A stretch of 64,000 nt of DNA from Stomoxys calcitrans (GCF_963082655.1 NC_081556.1:4131265-4195264); one strand, 5' to 3'. Numbered from the stretch's first letter, positions 1 to 12,083 are shown. Notes: generated from the letters alone by a model not told the origin. Translations and numbers: made by a program.

Positions 1-1826
1 GATATACTCTGCTTGTATAAGCATGTCATATATACCTGTGGAATGGAGGGACACGAAGGTCATTTTTATTCCGAAAGCAAGAAAACCTTAACACAAGGTT
101 TTCGTCCTATTAGTCTGTCATCCTTTATGCTGAAGACTCTTGAGAGGTTGATAGAAACATATCTTAGGGCAAAGATCCCTGGAGATCGCCTGTAGCGTCA
201 GCAGCATGCATATAGTAAAGGCAAATCCACTGAAACAGCCCTTCACGACCTAGTCGGCTAGATACCAGGTTCTCTCGCTGTCAATGATTATACAACGGTA
301 TTTCTTGACATTGAAAGTGCTTTCTATGCAATATAAAACCGACGTCAATCATGAAGGAGTTGGAGTTTCTAGGCATCAACTATACCGTAAGAAAGTTTAT
401 TAATAACTTACTTACTTGGAATCTGTGGACCTAAAAAGATGGGTCAGCAGAGGGACACCTCAAGGAGGTGTACTGTCTCCTCTACTTTGGAATATATCCA
501 TTAACAACATATTATTGTCTATTGGAAGAAAAAGTGTAAAAGTCGTCGCGTATGCTGATGACGTGGCAATTGCGGTTAAGGGAAAGTTTCCCAGCACTCT
601 AGCAGGTATACTTCAGGAAGCTCTAAGTGCAACAGCAAAGTGGGCTACCGAAAGTGGTCTAGGCATAAATCCGTACAAGACAGAAGTAATTCTTTACTGT
701 TTCCTTTACTTTCCTGTCTCCTTGGGAGGAAAAAATGTTCCATTTACAGAAAGCGCAAAATACCTGGGTGTTTTGCTGGACAGGAAATTGAACATCAAAT
801 CCAACATTTTGGCAAGGGCAAGAAAATCAACTCTTGCCATATACACCTGCACGAGAGCCATTAGCAAAAGTTGGGCATTTAGACCGTGCGTCATGCATTG
901 CGTATATACTACTGTTGTCAGACCTATAATGCTCTATGGTGTTGTGGTCTGGTGGACGGTGCTTCAAAAGTCCACCAACTGTTCAATACTCAACCGGATC
1001 CAAAGTATGGCTTGTTTTTACATTGCAGCCGAACTGAGGACGACTCCTTCTGATGCACTGCATTTAATGCTACATCTTATACATCTGGACATTGTGGCTA
1101 CACAGATTGCTGTGACAACTGCCGTGAGGTCAAGGGAGCTTTCTCTTTGGTCCTGTGGCGGCTACGGACACTGTGTTATCCTTGATACCATGTCCGATGT
1201 TCCAAGCAGTGTGGATAACAAACTACCTGAACCGCTTTTTGATAAAAAGTACTGTACCGCTATAACTGATTGAACCGATTGGAACTACGATATTCCTGGT
1301 AAAAGATGTTACATAGACTTCTACCCGGATGTTTCCAAACTAGAAAACCAGGTGGGCTTTGGGGTGTACTCTAAAGATCCAGAACTATCATATCGAAAAG
1401 CGAGATCCTTGTAATTGAAAGGAAGTGGTGGAATGGCTAATACATAATGTCATAACGACGATTGGCGTAAATATCTTCTCAGATAGTCATTAAATCCCTG
1501 GAGAACGTATTTCTGAACCCTAACACCGCGACAGTCGGGTCGCAGAGCTGTGAGGACATCGAAGAAGAAGAGACTATAGAACACCTTCTGTGTGCGTATC
1601 CCGCACTAGCAGTCAGAAGAAGTTACACTTTAGGTTCTTATTTCTTTGAGAACCTGTCTGATTTAGCGGATGTGAACATTCGCAAGTTATTAGGATTTTT
1701 AAAGCGATCTGGATGGTTTAACGGTAGGAACTAGAAGACATATTCCTTCTTCTGTTCCTGTGGTATCACAATGGACGAAAACGTTTAAGTGAGTTTAATG
1801 GCTGACTGTCACATAAACCTAACCTG
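1..1826 (+). mobile_element. Non-LTR retrotransposon (LINE copy a), 3' part with reverse transcriptase and RNase H remnants
   Basis: An open stretch at 416-1273 (285 aa) carries reverse transcriptase motifs GTPQGGVLSPLLW (about residues 13-25) and YADD (46-49), then the thumb-like segment KYLGVLLDRKLN and VVRPIMLYGVVVWW. Upstream (60-410) is the N-terminal part of the RT in broken frames. Downstream (1270-1740) are fragments of an RNase H and of the C-terminal EEETIEHLLC-type tail, with an internal deletion near 1540 that joins RNase H to the tail. RT followed by RNase H is usual for I/R1/LOA-like non-LTR elements; the exact clade is not settled. The 3' end lies near the CCTAACCTGAC stretch at about 1820. 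The same family occurs inverted at 12596-13330 and 39183-40790. The copy is dead: it has stops and a deletion. Confidence 0.85.
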
Positions 1827-2595
1827 ACTTTTGACTTTTAACATAACTGAATTGACCAGCTTATGTTTCCATTTGAAAAAATGTGTTAACCATTTTTATT
1901 CGTCCACAATGTGCTCATGAAAACTGAACTGGGATACCTATTACTTCTCACCCGAGCAAAACAGCTGTATTTTTAGATATTTTCCTACTAACTTGACCTT
2001 AACGGATTTAACCCAATTTATCATTCTTTTGCGGACGATTATGTTTTCTACAAAATTTCCTTTAATCTACCACAAATTCCAGTTTAAAGGTCAAATTCCA
2101 AAAATTTCCCTCGAAATAAAATTCTCGCCACAACATTAAATGAAATTGAAAAATTTTTTCCTTAAATTATTCTTACCTAGCATTTGGTGTTAGTTTTCCC
2201 CAACCCCTCCACCTCTGCACAAACCACAAATAAAAACAAATGGCAAATCTTCAGAGACCAATGGACATCCTTGGAGAACTTCCCACGTAGTATTTTAAAG
2301 GTAAAGCTTTAAAGAGAAATATTTCACAAAGATATTACCATAGTAGAGAGGGGGAGGCTGGTATGCAAGAGATCCTTTCAAACGTTTTAACATCTTCTTG
2401 TTACCTTGGAGCCGCATTGTGACAGCATAATATGATTGTTGTATATAATTTACCACATCAAGCACATGCCACCAACAGCTCAGTTCAGCATTGCTGCTAC
2501 AGTTCCTCTTTTTGTCTTGCCTATCCACTAACCTTAAAAAGTTTCTTTTCTTTATAAAAGTGTAATTTTTTGCATTTTTTCTTGTATCTTTTCAG
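1827..2595 (+). other. Intron sequence upstream of the first visible PKC exon
   Basis: AT-rich intronic DNA. I looked for the expected preceding exon (first Cys pairs of C1A) and did not find it, so it must lie upstream of the window. The stretch ends in the acceptor TTGTATCTTTTCAG. No other gene or repeat recognised. Confidence 0.6.
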
Positions 2596-2627
2596 GGGTT
2601 TTGGCAAGCAAGGTTTTCAATGCCAAG
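2596..2627 (+). CDS. Pkc53E: PKC exon encoding the middle of the C1A domain (32-nt microexon)
   Basis: The exon completes a TGG codon and then reads GFGKQGFQCQ, the loop-2 and Cys segment of a protein kinase C C1A (diacylglycerol/phorbol-ester) domain. It is bounded by a good acceptor (TTTTCAG) and donor (GTAAAG). It starts with one base of a codon and ends with one base of the next Val codon, which is completed by the following exon. At 32 nt it is short for an exon. Conventional PKCs are Ca2+- and diacylglycerol-activated Ser/Thr kinases that translocate to membranes. The assignment to the fly 53E PKC rather than the eye-specific inaC paralogue rests on remembered sequence similarity across all exons in this window. 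Confidence 0.85.
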
Positions 2628-3005
2628 GTAAAGTGTTGCAACACTACAAAGCCAGACACACATACAACAAAAACAAAGGCAGCTAAGAAAGGCAAGACGA
2701 ACCATGGCCACGAGTGTGAAGAGAAAAATACATTAAAGCCAAGAAGAAGAGCATAAAACAGATGCCACATAAGTATGGGAAAACTTTTGGACCCTCAAAA
2801 GTTTTGCCACACACACACACACTCACACCGCACAACAACACGTGTGTTGGTTTTGCTTTTCTGCTGCTGCTGGTGCTCCCTTTTAATTTAATTTTTTCTT
2901 ACGTTTCTCTGTATGTGTGTCGGTGTGTGTTTTATTGCCAAGATGATATGATTTTCATTTGTCTTACTTTTCTTCCTGGTATTTCTTGTTTTTCTTTCTT
3001 CACAG
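2628..3005 (+). other. Short intron in C1A
   Basis: The intron has a GTAAAG donor and a CTTCACAG acceptor. It contains a short (CA)n run near 2807-2825 and T-rich DNA before the acceptor. No separate gene is seen. Confidence 0.7.
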
Positions 3006-3085
3006 TTTGTTCGTATGTCGTTCACAAGCGTTGTCATGAATATGTTACATTTATATGCCCGGGAAAGGATAAAGGAATTGATTCC
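3006..3085 (+). CDS. Pkc53E: PKC exon: end of the C1A domain and C1A-C1B linker
   Basis: Joined to the previous exon it gives [20 protein letters not shown], then KDKGIDS. These residues supply the second half of the C1 zinc pattern (C-X2-C-X4-H-X2-C-X7-C) of C1A, followed by the short linker. The exon begins in phase (two bases finish a Val codon) and ends exactly on a Ser codon before donor GTAAGT, so the next exon must start in phase 0. Both candidate next exons, at 7207 and 34345, satisfy this. The match to insect conventional PKC is essentially complete, with no stop or frameshift. Confidence 0.93.
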
Positions 3086-3359
3086 GTAAGTTTTCAAATA
3101 TTTATTTGCCATTGTTTCGTTGTAAATGTAAATTATCATGTAGTGAAACTTAGAAAACATTTTTATTTTATTTTTTTTTAGTTTAGCTACGACAAGAAAC
3201 TAGTTTATCTATTTTTAATTTATATTTCCTTAGTCTTAGCAAGAGGGCTGCCAGCAAAAAAAAACTATATATGTATATTTTTTAGCATTGCCTAGTGCTT
3301 TAAGAAAAAATTATTAAAGCAGGCTATTAAAAACAAAATTCTAAAATTTAAAAAAAAAA

Positions 3360-6350
3360 TTTGAAGCATGCTTTCAGGCTCGCTTAGGTCAATTGGAAAA
3401 ATCTAACATTTTCAAGCTTCAGGCTTGATAGGCATGATTTAAGTTGTTCAAACCACATTCTAATATACAAACATGCTATAACATACTTCTGGGCACAAAC
3501 TAAAGCATACATACAGGCTTTATATATTATGTCACTATAAAACCACACTTTGAGGCTTAGTTTTTTCAAAAATTGTGAAACATACACTTTACCATAAGAT
3601 CGCTTGCAAACTTTTAGACTTAGATTAGAGCATACTTTTAGGCTTAAATTTATAAAATTCTCCAAAGCATACTCACAGGCTTTAAATGTAATGAAGACTT
3701 CACTAGTTTTAAATCTTTTGAACGTACAATTAAGCATAAAATATTTTAGTTCTGATTTATGACAGCATAACTTAAGGCTTAACTTACAATATCATGAACT
3801 TGTATGCAAGCTATAAGTTAAATCTTATAATTTGTGTTTTAAGCATACCTTAAGCCCTTCTCTACTTAAACACAATTATATTGAAAACAGCAAACATTTT
3901 TAGTATAATGATTTTTGAGCATACCTCAAAGTTTAATTTTTATTAATTTAATTAAAGCATAATTTTAGGCGTTTCATACAAATTCTCCTATAAAATGCTC
4001 AACGAGATTGTATTTATACGCAATTTTTTAAGGTTTTCTTTGATGTACACATTAAAGTAGAAAAAGACTACAAAAAGTTTTTAAAGCAAAAACTCAGGAT
4101 TACTAAATCCTGTTAAATGAGGCAGAATCTTAATAAAGTGGGGAGCAATATTAATAAAATGAGGCATAATCTTAATGAAATAAGGCGCAATCTTAATATA
4201 GCTATCATTGGAGCCTACTTTTAGACTTTAATTAGTTATATTAGCTAAAGCATACTTACTCGCTTTAACTGTAATGAAGACTTCACTATTTTTAAATCTT
4301 TGAAACGTACAATTAAGCACAAAAAATTTTGGTTCTGATTTATGACAGCATAACTTAAGGCTTAACGTACAATATCATAAACTTTTACAAAAGCCATAAG
4401 TGCAATCTTATAATTTAAGTTTTAAGCATACCTTAACCCCCTATCTACGCAATTTTTGAAGGTTTTCTTTGACGTACACATTAAAGTAGAAAAAGACTAC
4501 AAAAAGTCTTCAAAGCAAAAACTCAGGATTACTAAATGCATAATTTTTGATTTTAAAGGAATAACATGAATTTGTATAGTTAGAAATACAAAATAAACTT
4601 TTTTTCAAACATACCTTTGAAATATAGATTTTATCCATAAATTGAAACTCATCTAAGTTGAAACATTTTTAAAGCATTACTTGAGCAAGAATTAAAAGCC
4701 AAAATAACGAATCATTTTTCGCCATTGCGTAAAAATGCTTTTCAACATTTTTAAAAAGTTTCTAAAGTATTCTCAAGGTAAACTTTATTCTACAATAAAA
4801 GTTTTAAAACATATAACAAGGCTGGATCAAAATAAAATGAATATATGAGTCGAAACTTGTTGTGTTACCAAGTTTTACATTATTTGAAATAAGGTTAATG
4901 GTAAAATGCAAAAATTTTTTAACATACCTTAAGGCTAAAATTATTGAAGCCTACTTTTAGGCTACCAATAAAACTGCACTTCAAAAAAAACGTTATTAGG
5001 CTACATTTAATTCTTTTTCTTCAACGCACAACTAGGCACATGTTCTTACAAAGTTTTTAAAGCAAAAACTAAAGTTTTTAAAGCAAAAACTCAGGATTAA
5101 GGGAGCTATGCACCTCAAACTAAATTTTTTTTGTCATGAGTTACAGGGTGACATTAAAAGTATTGGACATATTTTATTTTTTATTTATTAATTTTTTTTT
5201 TGTTTCATTACAAGAAAACTATTGCTTTGATAATTTTTGTACCACGTTATGGATATATTTCTACCAAATTATGCTTAATTTTGATAAATGCGTTCTTCAT
5301 CAGCATACAATTGTGGAAGATTGGCTAAACGAATGCATAGTTTTTTTGTTACTATGTGTTTGCAACCGAAAATTTCGCTTAAGGTGCAACGTGGGCTTAA
5401 CAAACTGCATGGCTGGTGATTTTAAAGGCCTAACATGAATTTCTATAGCGCTAAAAATATTAAATAAACATATTTAAACCATATCTTAAGGATGAAAAAT
5501 ATAGATTTTATCCATAAATTTAAGCTGTTCGAAATTAAAAATTAATAACCGATATAGCGAAGCGTATATCAGGGGTTTGCTCGGGAACTACCCAATCTTT
5601 TCAACAAATTATTAAATTTCTAAGAAAACTTCAAAGAATAACGAACCTTTTCTATATTAAGAAGCTGCTAAAGCTTGCCTTGATGCCGACCAGCAGTACC
5701 AATATTCTACGCTTTTTTAAACCATAACTTGTTGCGTTACCAAACTATATAAATTTAAAGTATAATTTATGGGCGAAATAAATTAAAGCATACTTTAGAG
5801 GGTAACCTAAATAATAAAAGTTGATAACACTGCAACGACCAAAACGATTCTATGCATATTTCGATTAACTGATTTGTTGAATAGTTAAAAAACTAAAAAA
5901 ATATGTTTTCTAAACTCATATAATAAAAATAAAAATAACTAAAAAGCATAACTTTATCAACCGCTCATTTTGATCGTATCTAGTATAAAAATTACATATA
6001 AGTATTTATTGAGTCATTTTATAACAATAAATTAAATTTTAGAATACCACTTCGCTTTCAAAGCTTACTTTTAGGCTTCCCCAACTTAAATAATTTATGA
6101 AGCCTGTTTGTATGCTTAAAAAACTAATTTTAAAGCATGCCTTAAGACTTAAACAAATTTTTTATTACTATTATCTCGAATTTACAAAATTGGGTAAATA
6201 AGACAATAGTTTTAAATCAAAAAATATGTCCTAACGAAATATTTTCATCGATTTTCATACCTTTGGGCTTTAATAAAATTTAATATTTTCTAAAGCATAT
6301 TTTCAGGCTTAACCAAACAAATAAAAGTAAAGTAAGTGTAATTTGTAAAG
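3360..6350 (+). repeat. Dispersed array of a degenerate dyad motif (AAGCATACTTTTAGGCTT-like) in the intron
   Basis: More than twenty variants of a roughly 20-bp motif recur at uneven spacing. Clear examples lie near 3366, 3500, 3629, 3667, 3762, 3842, 4206, 4247, 4347, 4426, 4952, 5790, 6060, 6135 and 6292. The motif begins AAGC and ends GCTT, so each copy is an imperfect inverted repeat. One more copy lies at about 29670. The intervening DNA is AT-rich and non-coding. I do not recognise the motif. Confidence 0.7.
3674..4540 (+). repeat. Internal segmental duplication inside the motif array
   Basis: Bases 3674-3862 are repeated at about 4256-4440 (shared GTAATGAAGACTTCACTA and TGACAGCATAACTTAAGGCT). 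Bases 4010-4105 are repeated at about 4436-4540 (shared TTAAAGTAGAAAAAGACTAC). The second copy lacks about 150 bases present in the first. A looser third match links 4546-4680 with 5418-5540. Confidence 0.8.
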
Positions 6351-7206
6351 GTATTAAATTCGTTTAATACATTTTTTTCCTATCCCAGATTATTGTAATA
6401 TTTTTGGGATTTATTAAAATATGCCTTGAATTTGTCTTTCTTATAGCTTTGGCTTAGTTTAGCCTACTTTGGGGCACTCTTTCGACCATTTGTTTTGATA
6501 GCATATTGTTGGGGGCTCATTTTGTGAATTTTCCCCCAATTCAAAGTTCATCATGTTCTTGTTGAAATGAAGAAAGTTTTGCAATTGACCCTTTTGGCTG
6601 GCTAAGAACTCAGTTATGTTGGCCTAAGCACTTTTTGTGTAATGAACATTTCTTGCTTTTGCCCTTAATCGCCATAAAGTCAAGTGTTGGCCAAAGTTTA
6701 CATAGAACCAAATGTAGGTACATATAACATTTTTTTTGCTGTGGCCCTTAGAACCAAATAGTTCATAAGATATTTTTTTCTATATTATTTTTGGTTATTT
6801 TCGCTTTGTTATAGACCAAGTTTAGTACTTTTCTTTTTTGTTGGTTCATAGTAACGAATGTTGGCAGCATGGGCTAGACAATATTTTTTTATACTTTTAT
6901 GGCTTTTAGATTTAAGCTTCTTTTTTACCAATTGGTTGCTCATCTATACAAAATTGTTTGATTTTTTAATAATTTTTCTTTATTATTTGTGGGTGTTGAA
7001 ATGATTTCTTGTTTTTTCTTAACACTTGCTGAACATCAAATGCTTTATTGCAAACAAAAAATACAATAAAATATAATATCAACCAATCAATTAATCAATT
7101 CAAATCATATGAAATACCAAAACGAAAAAAACACCATATCAAATTGGCCCGGAAACTGTTAACTGAAATGAACTCTCACTATGAAAAACAAAATAAATAA
7201 ATAAAG
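6351..7206 (+). other. Intron before alternative exon 2a
   Basis: T-rich intronic DNA with no repeat recognised. It ends in a very weak acceptor: the bases before the exon are AAATAAATAAATAAAG with no pyrimidine tract. An in-frame TAA at 7198-7200 means the exon cannot begin further upstream. Confidence 0.6.
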
Positions 7207-7321
7207 GATTCACCCAAAACTGTACACCATTTTGAACCATTCACATACGCAGGACCCACATTCTGCGATCATTGCGGTTCCCTATTATACGGCATCTACC
7301 ATCAAGGTCTAAAATGTTCAG
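7207..7321 (+). CDS. Pkc53E: PKC alternative exon 2a: N-terminal half of the C1B domain (canonical form)
   Basis: The 115-nt exon encodes 38 codons plus one base. It reads [20 protein letters not shown] and then [18 protein letters not shown]. It contains the first His and first three Cys of the C1B zinc pattern H-X12-C-X2-C-X13-C. In usual C1 numbering it keeps Pro11, Tyr22, Gly23 and Gln27, residues associated with diacylglycerol/phorbol-ester binding, so it encodes an ordinary conventional-PKC C1B. It enters in phase 0 after the Ser at 3085 and leaves in phase 1, to be completed by CA at 58579. The donor is GTAAAA; the acceptor is purine-rich and looks weak. It is one of two interchangeable exons, with 34345-34456. 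It is the form that matches the canonical fly protein. Confidence 0.93.
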
Positions 7322-9129
7322 GTAAAAACTATAACAAAAAATCTCTCTTCCTTCTCTTACTGTCGAAAACTTCCTTATGAACTTATTAAAAAAACGCTTA
7401 AGAACATCCGTAAAATTCCCTTAACCCCTCTAAAGCGAAGCAAACAGAGTTTTAACCAAATTCCTCTTTTCCATTTACTACTAAAACTGCTATAACTATT
7501 TCGATCTTCTCTCTCACTCTCTATTGAATCAAACGACCCTTAAAACCCTTAAACTACGTTATTCTCTTTCTCTATTAGTGTGTGAGTTTTGTTTGTGACC
7601 TCTCCCACAAAGTTATTGAGAGCTTTCTACCTGTATGAGTAAAAGAAGGGAGTGAATGTTGAATTTTCTTGCATTCTTTGAATGTCTGTGTGTATCTTTT
7701 TCCGTTCATCCTTTTAATGTACTATTTAAATATTCTCTTTTGTATAACCCCCGCCCGCCACTCAATTACTTTTTAATGTGTTTGCCGAGAAATTGTGTTT
7801 TTTTCTTTCTTAACTGCTAATTGAAATAAATAATTCTATTTTTTAAGGCCTAAATCATGTGTATAAAACAGTGTGAGTGTGTGCGTGTGTGTGTGTGTGT
7901 ATGAAAGTTTGTTCGTGTGCCTGTTTGTATTTATATTAGCCTTTGCTTTCACACTCTCTCTCTCTCTTTCGCTCTATTGCAACCTCTTGCTCTCTTTCAC
8001 TCTCCGTTTGATTTTCTAAACCTTACTTTCACTAAAAGTGAGTTCAATATGCCTTTTTCTTTGTGTGCGTATGTGTGTGTGTGCGTATAAGTGTTGACAA
8101 GAATAAAATCTTGTTTTATTAAAGCCTAAAAGTATGCCATAGATGTGTTTCTTTTTTGTAAGGCGTGAAAATTAAATAACAGCGACACCCCAGAGGCAAG
8201 TCCAGCAATTTGCAAATATTTTTATGCAAACTAATCGAGGGCAACTCAAGGCTAATTATAATACTTAGGTTACCCAAATTGTCTGTAACAATCAACAACA
8301 ATGCTCGCTTTTGTCCTTGTTAAAATGGCTTGACTAAAAGTTTGAAGAAAAATTGAATGCCATAACCAAAATGCCAAATGGTTACTTAAGATTCCTTATA
8401 TACCATCATCTACTGTCAAAAGTGAAATCTCACCAAAAAAAATAAAAACAAACGAGAACATAAAAATGTAAATAAACTCTTAGAATAAGAATACAACAAA
8501 CTTTCTTCAAAAGGGTTGAGGACATTAATTAAAAGCCCATTAGAATGGCAGCAAGAGAGGTAGAGAGAGAGAAAGAGCTAAAAGAATTGAATCTTCTAAT
8601 TTCCTAGAATATGCTAATTATTATGTTGGGAATAACATTTGTATTCTAGAGCTGGGTAATAATGGCCAAAGAATATAAAACATCTCCAAGGCATAAAACA
8701 GGGATCCATGAAAACAATTGAAAAGGTAAGGACCCCAAAAAGTTTTTTCACCACCACAATTTATGACATTTTAAAGTTTACTTTCATACTTTTTTTCTTG
8801 GGAAATAAATTTACCACCTTAGTCTCAACAGCAATTACCACTCTGTTGTTCATGCCTTGGGTGTATAACCCTTCTTCATGAAGAAAAATAAGATAAGATA
8901 ACCCGCAACTCAAATGAAATATTACAAAATTTCTCTTACCAAAGGTCAAAATGGAAAAACATTTAAAAAACGCCCAAGGACTTTTAACCGAAAAAAAGTA
9001 TAGGAAAAACAAATAAAAACGTGCTAAATGCGGCCGGTCAGTATCTTAGGAACTCACAGCCAAGAATTCTGCTTAAAATTTACACGATGAATTTAGTTAA
9101 AGGGTAGATTTGTACTTTATGACTAAATT
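7322..9129 (+). other. Start of the 27-kb intron between exons 2a and 2b
   Basis: Non-coding. It holds a (GT)n tract at 7871-7901, a (CT)n stretch near 7955-7985, a second GT-rich tract near 8065-8090, and a reversed single copy of the AAGC...GCTT motif near 8124. No gene seen. Confidence 0.6.
7871..7901. repeat. (GT)n microsatellite
   Basis: GTGTGAGTGTGTGCGTGTGT-type dinucleotide run. Confidence 0.9.
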
Positions 9130-9824
9130 TTTGACAAATGGGGAACAAAATCTAAACATCCAGGGGACGCAGAAGACTACACGGGAGATCGGTTTATATA
9201 GGAGCTATATCGGATTATACACCGATTTGGACCATAATTGTCACGATTGTTGGAAGTCATAACAGAACCCTACTTGCAAAATGTCAGCTCAATCGGATAA
9301 CAACTGCGGCTTTTTGGGATTGAAGATGTCAAATCGGGAGATCGCTTTATATGGAAGCTATATCAGGTTATTGACCGATTCAGACCATACTTGGCACTAT
9401 TGTTGGGAGTCGTAACGGAGCACTATGTTCAAAATTTCAGCCCAAACAGTTAATAATTGCAGCTTCTAGGAGCTCAAAAAGTATGTTAGAAGGACCACTT
9501 TATATGGGAGCTATATCCAAATCTAAACCGATATGGCCCACTCGCTATCTCCAACGACCTACATCAATAAGAAGTATCTGTGCAAAATTTCGTGCAGCTA
9601 GCTCTACGCGTTCGACCACTATCGTGATTTCCACAGACGGGCGGACACGAAGACGGAAGGGCAGACCGATGGATGGCCTTGCCAACATCAAGTTAGAATG
9701 TCAAGTCCATGAAGAATATATATACTTTATGGGGTCCCAGGTCAATGTTTCGAAGTGTTACAAACGGAATGACCAGATTAGTATACGCCATATTCTATGG
9801 TGTATACCCACCACCAAAAATTGA
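9130..9824 (+). mobile_element. R-A family repeat, partial copy
   Basis: Contains the family modules: GATCGGTTTATATRGGAGCT, then 'GTTGGAAGTCATAAC', then 'AAATTTCAGCYMAA', repeated with variation. It closes with a GATTTCCACAGACGG segment, ATATATACTTTATGGGGTC and a terminal TATACCCACCACC-like end. No protein domain is encoded; the 113-aa frame here is a chance product of the repeat. Confidence 0.8.
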
Positions 9825-10385
9825 ATGAACTGAAATTGATTTTTTCCTAGAATATTGAAAGAGCATGAAAAAACGTTTATTCCATGCAAATAATTCAATT
9901 TATATTTAAATGAAACCTATCAAAGTATTTTAACATATTCATGTACAGAAAACCAATATTTAGGTATGTTGCTGCGCGTCCGTGTGTATGTGTGTGTGCA
10001 TCATAAATGTTGATAATAGAAGGATGGCAAAAATCGTCCACAGAATGGTTTTATAACTGTATCACGAGAATATTTACAGTTCAATTGTTTTAATGTTGAA
10101 CAAAGTTTATGGTTAAAACAATAAAAGAACTTTTCTCAACATGGGAAACTTTGTCTGGGGGAGAGGGGGAACGGGAAAAAGAAAAATACACCAAACAGCA
10201 ATGCAATCCAATGCTTCGATTCAATGGAAGATAAATGTTAAACAAACCCATGATCACAGAATCACCAACTTCTGGCGAACTGGCTGCTCGTTCGTACGTT
10301 GGTTGGTATGGAATATGATAGGTACAAAAAAAACAAACGAAACAAGTGCAATGGAAATGGCTAGTGAGTATATGAGGGTGGTTTA
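9825..10385 (+). other. Intron, nothing recognised
   Basis: AT-rich non-coding DNA with a small GT-rich tract near 9980. Confidence 0.5.
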
Positions 10386-11355
10386 AGAAAAGAAAAATAA
10401 TAATAAAAAATAATTAAAAAAAAAATTAAATAAAAAAATAATTAAAAAAAATAATATTTATTATTTTTTAATATTTTATTATTAAAACAAACATTATAAA
10501 AAAAATAAAAAAAAAAAATATAAAGAAAAAAATTAAAAAAAAAAATTAACAAAAAAAAAAAATAAATAAAATTAAAACAAAAAAAAATAAATAAAATTAA
10601 AACAAAAAAAAAATAAATAAAATTAAAACAAAAAAAAAATAGTAAAGAATAATTAAAACAAAAAAAAATTAAATAATAAAAACTAATTAAAAAAAAAAAC
10701 AAAATAATAAAAAAACCAATCAAAAAACGAAAATTATAAAAAATAAGAAAAAGAAAAACAAAAAATATATTAAGAAAAAAACAAAAAAAAATAATAAATA
10801 AAATTTAAAAAAAAACAAAACAAAAAATAAATAAAATTAAAAAAAAAAACAAAACAAACAATAAATAAAATTAAAAAAATAATATGAGGGGCGTTTAAGA
10901 AAAGAAAAACAAAAATTAAAAATTATTAAAAAAAAATAATATTAAAAAAAATTAAAAAAAAAAATAATAAAAACAAAAAATATAAAAAAAACAAAAATTA
11001 TAAAAATATATAAAAAAAAAACAAAAATTAACAAAAAACAAATGCAATAAAAAAAATTAACAGAAAAAATAAATAAAATTAAAACAAAAATAATAAATAG
11101 CAAAAAGTAGTTAAAACAAAAAAAAAATAACTAATAAATAATTAAAAAAAAAAAATACAAAATTATAAAAAAAATAAAAAAACCTAAATAAAAACAAAAA
11201 TTATAAAAAATAAGAAAAAAAAAACAAAAAAAAATATAAAGAAACAAAAATAAAAAAAAAAAAAACAAAAATAAATAAAAAAAAAACAAATATACAAAAA
11301 ATAATACATATAACAAAAAATAAATAAAATTAAAAAAATAATAATAATAAATGAA
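10386..11355. repeat. A-rich low-complexity tract
   Basis: Nearly 1 kb of A-runs broken by single T, C or TAA ((A)nT(A)n and AAATAAATAAAATT-like). The long Phe-rich frames on the opposite strand are artefacts of this composition. The stretch GAGGGYGKTTAAGAAAAGAA occurs at both 10374 and 10885, suggesting an internal duplication. Confidence 0.9.
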
Positions 11356-12083
11356 GATGCACTTTCCAAACCCATAACAATGAACAATAAAAATTGGGCT
11401 GTTTAAAAATTGGGCAGTTATTGTAGATTAAATTTTAAATATTTTTAAAATATTTTTTTTTCTTTTCTCTCACAATTTTGTGTAGTAATCCCTCCTAATA
11501 TTCACTCGCATATTGTACATCTTGTACATTTGTCACTTAATGGTTGTATGCTTTCGCCTACCCCATCACCATCCTGCCCAAATACATAATCCTCAGTGTG
11601 GTGCCAGCTGCAACAGCAACATATGCTCCTTTTTGGCATTACCATAAATGTGGAAATGTACACATCATGCTACAACATGGCAAGTGCAATGTGTACTTTT
11701 TTACCCTAGAAACCTACACTACACTGACTTGTTGAATAAATGACTGGCAATATAATATTTGCTTGGCTTAAATACATGCAAAAGAGTGTATATACTGGGG
11801 GACATTTGTTGCAATACTGCAACATTAGTTTGCCAAAAATCTCAAGTGGTTAAAGTTTTTGAAAAATTGGCAACATTTACAATTGTTAGACAAAGAAAAA
11901 GCATTGATTCTGTTATACAGAGCTAAATAAAAGTTATATGCAAAATGTGACACTAGGACACTAGATCCTTAGGAAATGTAAAGACTTCAAAGCTATAGAG
12001 CAGCCACCACAGATTTGGATTTCTAAAGAATTTAAAGAAATAGGATGATCTATTAGTAACAAACCTTTTAGGTTTTAAGGTAC
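11356..12083 (+). other. Intron, nothing recognised
   Basis: No gene, repeat or structured element that I can support. Confidence 0.5.

Noticed and set aside
1827..2595. Missing C1A exon with the first His and Cys residues
   Set aside because: Searched for the expected Cys-X2-Cys coding pattern in the right frame with splice sites and found none; it must lie outside the window.
2762..3181. Long frame starting [15 protein letters not shown], reminiscent of PHKWDNITF in exon 2b
   Set aside because: Only about 11 bases (CAGATGCCACA) are shared with exon 2b, there is no zinc pattern, and the true exon 3006-3085 uses another frame. Treated as coincidence.
9483..9824. 113-aa frame MLEGPLYMGAISKSKPIW, also seen as similar frames at 24381-25005 and 45229-45765
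   Set aside because: The same peptide words recur because the R-A modules happen to be open; no conserved protein domain.
10442..11387. Phe-rich frames on the minus strand
   Set aside because: Products of A-rich low-complexity DNA.
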